A DNA stretch of 64,000 bases, taken from positions 1-64,000 of the forward strand of contig CAVPTA010000005.1 of the NCBI GenBank assembly GCA_963708645.1, written 5' to 3'. How positions within the stretch are numbered: position 1 is the stretch's first letter; each line of letters begins with the position of its first letter. The stretch is from RYN-133 sp963708645. GTDB taxonomy: Bacteria > Actinomycetota > Actinomycetes > Mycobacteriales > Jatrophihabitantaceae. Under the pieces are notes generated by a model that saw only the letters and a program-made list of their open reading frames with translations, was not told the origin of the DNA and ran no database searches. The translations under genes were made by a program, and so were the position numbers. Below, piece by piece: positions 9,346 through 16,856 of this stretch.

Positions 9346-10203
9346 ATGGGCGGGCAGTTCTCGGGCACCGAGCCGTTGGTCGGCGAGGTTGTCGGTCTGC
9401 GCACCTTCCGCGTGGACGAGACGGGACTGCTGCTGCCGCTCTACTCCGAGCAGGCGTGGTACGACGGCGCCAACGTCGCGACCTGCGACCCGCCTGCGGG
9501 TGGCGGCCGTGGACCGCACCCGGTCGTCGCCGATGACTGCGAGTGCGGGTTCTACGCCTACGGGTCCGCCCTTGCCGCCGCCCGCAACCGGCAGACCCGC
9601 TACGTGCAGGCCGTCGTATCGTGCTGGGGACGGGTGGTGGCGGGCACACAGGGTGTGCGCGCCGAGTACGCCCGCATCGACGCGTTGTGGCTCAGTCCGT
9701 CCGTCCCGAAGTGGATCAGCATGCGCATCGCGATGCGCTACCCGAGTGCGCGTGTCTACCGCGAGCGTGACGCGATGCTGGCCGAGCATCCGTTGTCGGC
9801 ACTGCCCTGCTACGAACTGCCGACCCGCCAGTCTCTGGTGACCCGTGCAGGTCTGGCGACTTTCGCGGTTGCGGTGCTCGCGCTCGGACTGCTGCCATGG
9901 CGATTGATCGACGGCGCGGTGTTCGGCGCCTGGGCCGCGGCACTGGGATGGATCGCGCTGTGCGTGCTTACTGTCCTGGCCCGGCCACACTTACCCGGCC
10001 GCGCGGCCTCGGTTGCGTTGCTGCTGTTCGCGGCAGCCTGGCTCGCGGCCCCTGCGTTCGGTCTGGTCGGCTGGCTGTTGCGGCTGCCGGTGCTGCGCGC
10101 CGCGCTCGTGGCGGGTGGCGGGTACCTGCTCGCGCTGCGTCCCGGCTACTTCCCGGTCATCGCGCTCCCACGCGCTCGGGCCTTCTGTGGGGTGCGCCCC
10201 TAA
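9346..10203 (+). CDS. Uncharacterised protein: soluble Cys-rich N-terminus, membrane C-terminus
   Basis: A 285-residue protein I cannot assign. Residues 1-160 look soluble and contain a conserved-looking ATCDPP ... DDCECGFYAYG cysteine cluster and a VSCWGRVVAGTQGVRAE segment. Residues 165-275 hold about four hydrophobic helices. The N-terminal pattern (Trp/Tyr-rich, CxCGFYAY) recurs in uncharacterised actinobacterial proteins. It follows the Pro/Glu mini-protein by 2 bp, suggesting a functional pair. Membrane location is inferred from the helices. Confidence 0.7.
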   Translation: MGGQFSGTEPLVGEVVGLRTFRVDETGLLLPLYSEQAWYDGANVATCDPPAGGGRGPHPVVADDCECGFYAYGSALAAARNRQTRYVQAVVSCWGRVVAGTQGVRAEYARIDALWLSPSVPKWISMRIAMRYPSARVYRERDAMLAEHPLSALPCYELPTRQSLVTRAGLATFAVAVLALGLLPWRLIDGAVFGAWAAALGWIALCVLTVLARPHLPGRAASVALLLFAAAWLAAPAFGLVGWLLRLPVLRAALVAGGGYLLALRPGYFPVIALPRARAFCGVRP

Positions 10204-10213
10204 GATCGGTCGA

Positions 10214-11520
10214 ATGAGCCCGTCCCGCGCCGTCACCCAACGGCTCGACGCGACGGGCGGTGGCGAGATCACCCGCACCGTGCTGCCCGGCGGCTTGCGC
10301 ATCGTGACCGAGGCGATGCCCGGCGTGCGCAGCGTCAGCGTCGGAGTGTGGGTGCCGGTCGGCTCGCGTGACGAGACGCCCGCGACTGGCCGGCACGAGC
10401 CACTTCCTCGAGCACCTGCTGTTCAAGGGCACGGCGACGCGGTCGGCGCTGGACATCGCGATCGAGATGGACGCGGTCGGCGGTGAGTGCAATGCGTTCA
10501 CCGAGAAGGAGCACACCTGCTTCTACGCGACCGTCCTGGATCGTGATCTCCCGCTGGCCATCGACGTCATCAGCGACGTCGTGCTGCAATGCGACCGTCA
10601 CCGCGCAGGATGTCGACGTCGAGCGCAGCGTCGTGCTCGAAGAGATCGCGATGCGCGACGACGATCCGTCCGACCTGGTCTTCGACGAGTTCTCGTCGGC
10701 GCTCTACGGCGACAGCCCGGTCGGACGTCCGATCCTCGGCACCGTCGACTCGATCGCGGCGTTGACGCGCGCGCAGGTGCACGGCTACTACGCGCGGCGC
10801 TACCAGCCGGGCGAGATGGTGGTGTCGGTCGCCGGCAACGTGAGGCATGCCGAGGTCGTGCGGCAGGTGCGCCGGGCGTTCGGCGAGGTCGCGGCACCGA
10901 CCGCCTCGCGCACTCGACGGACGGTCGTCCCCGCACGTCCCGATCGCGACGTGGCGGTGCTGGCCGAAGACACCGAACAGGCGAACCTGGTGCTCGGCAT
11001 GCACGGCATGTCGCGGCACGACCCACGGCGGTTCGCTCTCGGCGTGCTGTCGGCGACGCTGGGCGGCGGGATGAGTTCGCGGCTGTTCCAACGCATCCGC
11101 GAAGAACGCGGGCTGGCGTACTCGGTGTATTCGTTCACGCACGGCTACGACGACACCGGTCAGTTCGGTGTGTACGCCGGGTGCCAACCGGGGAAGGCGG
11201 ACGAGGTGCTCACGTTGATGCGGGCCGAACTGGACGCTGCGGCGCATGGAGGTCTGGACGCGGTCGAGATCGAGCGGGGCAAGGGACAGATGCGCGGGAG
11301 TGTGGTGCTCGGCCTCGAGGACTCCGGCGCGCGGATGTCACGTATCGGCAAGAGCGAACTGTGTTACGGCGACGTGCTCGGGCTCGACCAGTTGCTCAGC
11401 GAGATCGACGCAGTCACGCCGGCCGACGTCGCCGAGGTCGCAGCCGAGGTGCTCGCGCGTCCGCGGTGTCTGACTGTCGTCGGGCCGTTCGGCGCGCACG
11501 ACTTCGACGGCGCGGTCTGA
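10214..11520 (+). CDS. M16-family zinc peptidase (PepR/pitrilysin-like), two +1 frameshifts
   Basis: Processing-peptidase-like zinc protease of about 430 residues, normally the neighbour of pnp and dapB in actinobacteria. The catalytic motif is SHFLEHLLFKGT (inverted zinc motif HxxEH), with the downstream ENAF-type segment VGGECNAFTEKEHTCFY. The second half-domain (RTVVPARPDRDVAVL onward, GLAYSVYSF) is complete. Extra bases near 10388 and 10587 split the frame into three parts that join perfectly. TAAGAT at 10201-10206 lies 7 bases before ATG 10214, suggesting a leaderless start. Confidence 0.88.
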
Positions 11521-11530
11521 GAGGGACGCG

Positions 11531-12279
11531 ATGAGCGAGACGACGCGCGTCGGCGTGCTGGGTGCGCGCGGGCGCATGGGCCGGCAGGTGTGCACCGCGG
11601 TCGAGGCGGCGCCGGATCTCGAGCTGGTCGCGACGCGTTGACGTGGGCGATGCGCTGAGCGGCCTCGCCGACGCGCAGGTGGTCGTCGACTTCACCCAGC
11701 CTGATGTGGTGATGGACAACCTGCGGTTCGCGATCGAGAACGGCATCCACGCAGTTGTCGGCACGACCGGGTTCACCAGCGAGCGGCTCGACACGGTGCG
11801 TTCGTGGGCGTCGCAGCGTCCCGACGTCGGAGTGATCATCGCGCCGAACTTCGGCATCGGCGCCGTGCTCTCGATGAAGTTCGCTGAGGTCGCTGCCCGG
11901 TTCTACGACTCGGCCGAGGTGATCGAGCTGCATCACGCCGGCAAGGTCGACGCTCCGTCCGGGCACCGCTGCGCGCACCGCCGCGCTGATCGCGGCAGCT
12001 CGCGCCGACGCGGGCTTGGACGCCATGCCGGACGCGACGACGCAGGCTCTGGACGGCGCGCGCGGCGCGGACGTCGACGGCGTGCGCGTGCACGCGGTGC
12101 GGGTGGCCGGGCTCGTCGCGCATCAGGAGATCATCTTCGGCACCGAGGGCGAGACGCTGACGATCCGGCACGACTCGCTCGACCGCACGTCGTTCATGCC
12201 GGGCGTGCTGCTCGCGGTGCGCGCGGTGGGTTCGCACCCGGGGCTGACCGTCGGGATCGAGTCCCTGCTGGGACTGTGA
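11531..12279 (+). CDS. dapB: 4-hydroxy-tetrahydrodipicolinate reductase, two +1 frameshifts
   Basis: NAD(P)H-dependent reductase of the lysine/meso-diaminopimelate pathway. It begins TRVGVLGARGRMG (nucleotide-binding loop) and shows VVDFTQPDVVMDN, GTTGFTSERL, APNFGIGAVL, the catalytic HHAGKVDAPSG(TA) and HDSLDRTSFMPGVL. The expected length is about 250 residues. Extra bases near 11636 and 11962 put it in three frames, with every family motif retained. GAGGGA precedes ATG 11531. The stop overlaps the next gene's GTG. The pathway partners dapA and dapF lie elsewhere in this window. Confidence 0.9.
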
Positions 12280-12792
12280 AAGACCTACTCGCGCCCGGCC
12301 TGCGTGCAGTGTTCGTCGGCACCCGCGGACGCAGCGGTTCGCCGCACGGACGCCACTACTACGACGGAGCCGGCAACCAGTTCTGGAACCTGCTGCACCT
12401 GAGCGGGCTCACTCCGGTGCGCATCGATCCGTCCGACGACGTCACGTTGCCCTCGTACGGGTTCGGGCTGACCGGATCTCGTCTGGCGCGACGGCTCGGC
12501 CGATCTCGCCGCGCTGCATCGCGCGGTGCGCAGGGCCCGTCCGGAAGCGGTCGCGTTCGTCAGCAAGACCGCGGCGACCTCGTACGCGCGCGAGGTGCAC
12601 GAGCGGCTGCCACGCGACTACGGCGCCGCTGTCGTGGACGGTGGTCGGCATCCCAGCGTTCGTGCTGCCCGGCCCGTCCGGAGCGAACAACGCGATGTCG
12701 GTGCCGCTACCGCGCCGCGCTGTGGCGTGATCTCGCCGACTTCCTCGACTCGCTCTCGATGTCGGTTGCAGCCCGCGAATGCGACCAGATGA
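12276..12792 (+). CDS. Mismatch-specific (G:T/U) DNA glycosylase, frameshifted
   Basis: A Mug-type uracil-DNA glycosylase-fold enzyme that removes mismatched U or T. Fragments in order: LRAVFVGTRGRSGSPHGRHY, FWNLLHLSGLTPVRI, a YGFGLTD stretch, then VAFVSKTAATSYAREV, GIPAFVLPGPSGANNAMS and LWRDLADFLDSLS. +1 breaks occur near 12477, 12640 and 12705. In this family the first motif is usually GxNPG; the VGTRGRSG reading is unusual and could hide another base error. The GTG start overlaps the dapB stop. The true stop is uncertain; the end given is approximate. Confidence 0.7.
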
Positions 12793-12831
12793 CGGCCGTT
12801 CCGAGCTCACATTGGCGGGGCAAAGCAGCGG

Positions 12832-13460
12832 TCAGCCGCGGCCGACGTGGGTGTCGAGCCAGTCGACGAGCGGGGCTGATCGCCTTCCACGCCTTGGTGA
12901 TCTCGGCCTTGGCCTTCGGCGTGGGCAGCCAGTCGGGAGCGCCGTACTCGCGGTGCGCCGTCAGAGTCTTGTAGCGCAGCAGGTCGGCGCGCGGATGCTC
13001 CTTGTCGTAGCCGGACGGCACGCGCGTGAGCTGATGGCCGCCGAGCTCGAAACCCTTGCGCTGCACCGACGCGAGCGCCTTGTTCAGCGCGTTGCCCGGG
13101 ACGTCGTCGTCGACCGCGCGACGCATCCGATCGACCTGCGCGGAGTCGGTGTCCCAGTACCCGCCGGCGACGAACAGCCCGGCCGGCACCGATGTGCAAG
13201 TACATCGACGTCTCGCCGAACCACAGGCCCTGGTGCGTCTTGTACGGCGTCTTGTCCTTGCTGAATCGCACGTCGCGGTACGGACGGAAGAACTTCGGCG
13301 TGCCGAAGTCCTTCGCCAACGCTTCGGCAAGCGCCTCGAGCGGCGCCTTCACCTGCTCGTCGTAGACGTGCTTGTGCTCGGTCCAGAACGCCTTGCTGTT
13401 GTCTGCCTCGAGGTCTTCGTAGAAATCGAGAGCAGCGAGCGGGATGCCGGTGAACGCCAT
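12832..13460 (-). CDS. DUF2461 family protein, frameshifted
   Basis: A conserved protein of unknown function (DUF2461/TIGR02453), about 208 residues. The N-terminal part reads LAALDFYEDLEADNSKAFW and FFRPYRDVRFSKDKTPYKTH, the family signature. A second frame continues GLFVAGGYWDTDSAQVDRMR to AEITKAWKAISP. A third gives the C-terminus LVDWLDTHVGRG with TGA at 12832-12834. Extra bases lie near 13190 and 12875. A TAGGCT hexamer 6 bases before the ATG at 13460 suggests a leaderless start. Confidence 0.8.
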
Positions 13461-13485
13461 AGCGCGAGCCTAGGATTCGACGCGG

Positions 13486-13523
13486 GTCGTAGTACCTAAG
13501 GGCAGTCGTAGTACCTAAGGGCA
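13486..13523 (+). repeat. Perfect 19-bp tandem repeat in the ABC exporter promoter
   Basis: The 19-mer GTCGTAGTACCTAAGGGCA occurs twice without a gap (13486-13504, 13505-13523), immediately before the exporter gene. Its start is TTG at 13525 or GTG at 13561. Head-to-tail copies about two helical turns apart are typical of response-regulator or activator sites. It could also be a recent slippage duplication. A GGCAATTGCC palindrome (13520-13529) overlaps its end. Confidence 0.8.
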
Positions 13524-13524
13524 A

Positions 13525-15264
13525 TTGCCGGTAATTCCTGCGCCGACAGATCGTGATCACGTGCCCATCCCGACCGTGATCTCCGTCGCCGGCGCAGCCG
13601 CGCGCAGCGACGCAAAGCCGTTCGCCGCGGCAGGTGTGCTGGGCATCGCCGCGATCGCGCTCGACCTGGCCCGCCCGTGGCCGCTCGCCCTCGCTGTCGA
13701 TCACGCGATCGACGCGCAGCCGCTGTGGGGCCTGTCGGCCACCACCGTGCTCGTCCTCGCTGCGGTCACACTCGTCGTCCTGACTGCGGCAGCCGGGTTG
13801 ATCGACATGGCGGCCGAGCTGTACTCCGAACGCGCCGCCGAACGAGTCGGATACCGGCTGCGTCAAGACCTGTTCGACCACGCGATGACGCTCTCGCTGC
13901 GCTGGCACGATCGCAATCGGGCCGGCGAGATCCTCTCGCGATTGACCACGGACGTCGGACGGGTGCTCGACGCGCTCGTCGCAATCGCCGTAACGCTCGT
14001 GCCGGACGCAGTTCGCGTTGCAGTCGTGCTCGCATTGCTGGTGACGATTGACCCCCAGCTCGCGCTGGTCGGGCTCGCAGTCATCCCGTTGCTCGCTGTC
14101 CTGGCTGTACGGCAACGCCGACGCGTACGCGGCGCCCAGCACGAAGCGCGCACGCAGTCCGGTCGGCTGAGCGCGTTGACGACCGATCTGTTGCGCAACG
14201 TGCGTGCCGTTCAGGCGTTCGGTCGAAGGAACCACACCAGCGCTGTGTTCGCAGCCCGCAACCGCTCGATGCTCGACGCGAACCTTGCCGCCGTCAGCAC
14301 GTCGGCACGGTGGGCACCGCTCGCCGATGTAGTGCTCGCGCTCGGATCGGGGCTCGTCCTCGTCGTCGGCGGAACCCATGTCGTGCAAGGGCGAATGAGC
14401 ACCGGCGAACTGCTCGTCGTGATGAGCTACCTGGCCGCTCTCTACTCACCCGTCCGTGGGCTGAGCCGCCTGTCGAGCGTGCTCGCCAAGTCGACTGCGA
14501 GCGCCGTCCGCCTGCGCGACGTGCTGCACTGCCGCGAAGGGATCACCGACTCACCCGATGCGGTCGCGGCACCCGTGCAACCGCGGACGATCCGCTTCGA
14601 CGCAGTCGGCTTCGGCTACGGCACCCGACGCGTGCTGGACGGGTTCGATCTCGACCTGCACGCCGGCGAGACCGTGTGCCTGTTCGGCCCGAGCGGGGCC
14701 GGCAAGAGCACTGTGCTGCACCTGTTGCTGCGCTTGTACGACGTCGACGCCGGAGCGATCACCATCGACGGCGTCGACGTCCGGGCGATGACACAACTCA
14801 GCCTGCGCCGTTCGATCGCGTTCGTGCCGCAGGATCCCTGGCTCTTCGACGCGTCGATCACCGACAACATCGCTTACGGCACCGACCGCGCGACCTGGCA
14901 CAGCATCGAGGCCGCGGCGCGGACGGCGCTGGTCGACGACTTCACCCGACGGCTACCCGACGGCTACGAGACCCGGGTCGGCGAAGGCGGGGTGCAGCTG
15001 TCGGGCGGCGAGCGGCGCCGGGTCGCGATCGCGCGCGCGGTTGTGTCTGCCGCGCCGGTGCTCGCGCTCGACGAGCCCACCGCATCACTCGACGCTGCGT
15101 CGGCGCACGGGGTGGTCGCTGCGATCCGCCGCGCAAGCGCCGGGCGCACCGTCCTGCTCGTCACCCATGATCGCGACCTCGCCGCGATCGCCGACCGCGT
15201 GATCCGCCTCGACCACGTCGAGTCATCGACTGTTCCGTCCCTCACAACGGCCGGGAGGAGGTGA
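13525..15264 (+). CDS. ABC exporter, fused membrane and ATPase domains
   Basis: A 579-residue half-transporter (ABC type-1 exporter). Residues about 25-310 form a six-helix membrane domain, and residues about 345-560 the ATPase. Motifs: Walker A GPSGAGKST, Q-loop FVPQDPWLF, signature LSGGERRRVAIARA, Walker B LALDEPTASLD, H-loop LLVTHDRD. There is no C39 peptidase domain, so it would not cleave a leader. The start is uncertain (TTG 13525 or GTG 13561). Its stop TGA lies within a GGGAGGAGGTGA ribosome binding site for the SR peptide, 4 bp before that gene, so the two are tightly coupled. The substrate is unknown; the downstream peptide is the obvious candidate. Confidence 0.9.
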   Translation: MPVIPAPTDRDHVPIPTVISVAGAAARSDAKPFAAAGVLGIAAIALDLARPWPLALAVDHAIDAQPLWGLSATTVLVLAAVTLVVLTAAAGLIDMAAELYSERAAERVGYRLRQDLFDHAMTLSLRWHDRNRAGEILSRLTTDVGRVLDALVAIAVTLVPDAVRVAVVLALLVTIDPQLALVGLAVIPLLAVLAVRQRRRVRGAQHEARTQSGRLSALTTDLLRNVRAVQAFGRRNHTSAVFAARNRSMLDANLAAVSTSARWAPLADVVLALGSGLVLVVGGTHVVQGRMSTGELLVVMSYLAALYSPVRGLSRLSSVLAKSTASAVRLRDVLHCREGITDSPDAVAAPVQPRTIRFDAVGFGYGTRRVLDGFDLDLHAGETVCLFGPSGAGKSTVLHLLLRLYDVDAGAITIDGVDVRAMTQLSLRRSIAFVPQDPWLFDASITDNIAYGTDRATWHSIEAAARTALVDDFTRRLPDGYETRVGEGGVQLSGGERRRVAIARAVVSAAPVLALDEPTASLDAASAHGVVAAIRRASAGRTVLLVTHDRDLAAIADRVIRLDHVESSTVPSLTTAGRR

Positions 15265-15268
15265 ACCA

Positions 15269-15376
15269 ATGACCACGACGACACGTGTGAACGCGCCAGT
15301 GACCCATCACGGACGCGACGACCACGGCGAGGGCTCGCGCAGCCGGAGCCGCAGCCGCAGCCGCTCGCGCGGCTGA
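15269..15376 (+). CDS. 35-residue peptide with His/Asp-rich middle and (Ser-Arg)6 tail
   Basis: ATG 15269 is preceded by AGGAGG (15256-15261) at ideal spacing, one of the best ribosome binding sites in the window. The product begins with a Thr-rich stretch (MTTTTRVNAPVT). It passes through HHGRDDHGEG, a possible metal-binding patch, and ends in six consecutive Ser-Arg dipeptides and a final Gly. It has no cysteine and no hydrophobic signal. It sits between an ABC exporter and a protein kinase with the same orientation. Arg-Ser repeats are classic kinase substrates in eukaryotic SR proteins; whether this kinase modifies it is inference. I know of no described family for it. Confidence 0.75.
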   Translation: MTTTTRVNAPVTHHGRDDHGEGSRSRSRSRSRSRG

Positions 15377-15383
15377 ACCGATC

Positions 15384-15409
15384 GTCCGGCCCGCTTCGGC
15401 GGGCCGGAC
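15384..15409 (+). terminator. Strong 11-bp hairpin with TTCG loop between peptide and kinase
   Basis: GTCCGGCCCGC (15384-15394) pairs perfectly with GCGGGCCGGAC (15399-15409) around a TTCG tetraloop. No U-tract follows. It may act as a partial terminator, or as a 3'-end stabiliser giving more peptide than kinase transcript. Confidence 0.6.
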
Positions 15410-15431
15410 CCGGATCTCGGAAGGAAACACT

Positions 15432-16301
15432 GTGCTCGCACTGGACTTCGATTCGGACAGCATCGGTGACGACGGCCGACCGGTCAGCGCCCTCTCTGCA
15501 GGAGACCGGTTGCCGGGGGGCCCCCGCGCCTGGGAGCGCCTTGGTGTCGGACACCGGTGCGAAACGTGGTTGGGCTGGTCGGCACACCTGTGCGCGCCGG
15601 TAGTGGTGAAGTTCCCGCGCCCGGACCAGATCGGCGAACCTCGTGCCGCGCGAGCCCTCGCGCGCGAGGTCAGCGCTCTGCGCGACAACCTGCACCCCGC
15701 GCTGCCCAGGCTCTACCGTGACGGCAGCGACGACGCGTTCGCGTTCCTCGAGCTCGAGTATGTGGACGGCACGGCGCTCGACGAAGACATCGAGCAGCAC
15801 GGCCGCTTCGCCCCCGTCGAGCTCGCGCTGCTCATGGTGCAACTGCTCGCAGGGCTGCGCGCGGTCCATGCGCGCGGCCTCGTCCACGTCGACGTCAAGC
15901 CCGACAACGTCATGATCCGGGAGGGCCGACCGGTGCTCGTCGACTTCGGCTCGGCACGGCCGATCGGGTCGCGCCAGCCGACGGGCACGTTGATCGGCAG
16001 CCCGGGTTACGCCGCGCCCGAACTCGAGGCCGGTGCGCCGTTGTCACCGGCAATGGACCTATACGGCGTCGGGACGATACTTTACGAGGCCCTCTGCGGA
16101 GCGCCGGCGTTCGAGCCGGACGTGCCTGCGGCCGAGCGGACCACGCCGGACCCACTCGACGACAACGACACCGCACACCTCGCGCTCCAGCTGCTGGACC
16201 CCGACCCGAGCTGCCGCCCGGACCTCGACGGCGCCGTGCACGAGCTGGCCCGCACCTGCGCGGCGGGCGGCATGGCGTTCCGCCCGGACTGGGCGCGCTG
16301 A
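15432..16301 (+). CDS. Soluble Hanks-type Ser/Thr protein kinase
   Basis: A 289-residue protein consisting of a kinase domain only, without the membrane helix and PASTA repeats of PknB. All key residues are present: glycine-rich loop LGVGHRCETW (38-46), VVVK lysine 60, helix-C Glu 79 in AREVSAL, catalytic loop HVDVKPDN (Asp 154, Lys 156, Asn 159), DFG 171-173, and activation segment GSPGYAAPE. An HVD in place of HRD suggests an activation-loop-independent (non-RD) type. GTG 15432 follows AAGGA at 8-9 bases. It lies downstream of the exporter and SR peptide in one apparent operon. Its likely substrate is the SR peptide or the exporter. Confidence 0.9.
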   Translation: MLALDFDSDSIGDDGRPVSALSAGDRLPGGPRAWERLGVGHRCETWLGWSAHLCAPVVVKFPRPDQIGEPRAARALAREVSALRDNLHPALPRLYRDGSDDAFAFLELEYVDGTALDEDIEQHGRFAPVELALLMVQLLAGLRAVHARGLVHVDVKPDNVMIREGRPVLVDFGSARPIGSRQPTGTLIGSPGYAAPELEAGAPLSPAMDLYGVGTILYEALCGAPAFEPDVPAAERTTPDPLDDNDTAHLALQLLDPDPSCRPDLDGAVHELARTCAAGGMAFRPDWAR

Positions 16302-16310
16302 ACCCAGCAG

Positions 16311-16838
16311 CTACAGCGCGACGTGCAGTCGGATCTCGCGTAGTTCGCCCGCACCGGTGTCGAGTGCACGCACCAAGCCGTCCGTCGCCCAGCCGGCGCC
16401 GATCAAGAACTCGCGCGTCACCGTGTCTGCCTCAGGGATCCACGTGATCGCCCGCGTCGACCCGTCGCCACGAGCGAGGTCGACGGCAGCGGCCATCAGT
16501 CGTGAGCCGTGGCCGCGCCGTCCCCACCGCGGCTCGACCAGGATCGGCCCGACGGCGACGGTCGCCAGCGGCTCGTCCGCCTGCGGCTCGTCGGCAGGCG
16601 CGAGTGCGGTGAAGCCGACGACGTCGTTCTGCTCGAGTGCCACGAGCACGCGATGCTGCGCCGTCGGCGGGGCCGTCAATGCGTCGGTCCAGGCTGCCAG
16701 GGCAGTCTCGGTCGTCACCTGCTCGAGCACCGCGGCAGGCAGGATCGACGCGTACCCGTGCTGCCACGTCGTGACCTGGATCCGCGCTACTTCGCCGGCA
16801 TCCGCGGGCCCGGCTGGGCGCACGCTCACATCGGCCAT
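16311..16838 (-). CDS. GNAT-family N-acetyltransferase
   Basis: A 175-residue acetyl-CoA-dependent acetyltransferase. It begins MADVSVRPAGPADAGEVARI and has the acetyl-CoA pyrophosphate loop RWGRRGHGSRLM (motif A) followed by the typical FLIGAGWATDG helix near the C-terminus. The substrate is unknown. It is convergent with the kinase (9 bp apart) and downstream of the membrane-protein gene on the same strand (18 bp). It also has its own TAGGGT hexamer 7 bases before ATG 16838, suggesting a leaderless internal promoter. Confidence 0.85.
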   Translation of the reverse strand: MADVSVRPAGPADAGEVARIQVTTWQHGYASILPAAVLEQVTTETALAAWTDALTAPPTAQHRVLVALEQNDVVGFTALAPADEPQADEPLATVAVGPILVEPRWGRRGHGSRLMAAAVDLARGDGSTRAITWIPEADTVTREFLIGAGWATDGLVRALDTGAGELREIRLHVAL

Positions 16839-16856
16839 GCAGCCGACCCTACGGTT

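Noticed and set aside
13084..14388. 434-codon minus-strand open frame
   Set aside because: It spans the ABC exporter promoter and part of DUF2461 in the wrong frame; no conserved motif.
13525..16301. Lanthipeptide (LanKC/LanL) cluster
   Set aside because: The kinase has no fused lyase or LanC cyclase and the peptide has no cysteine; the exporter has no C39 peptidase.
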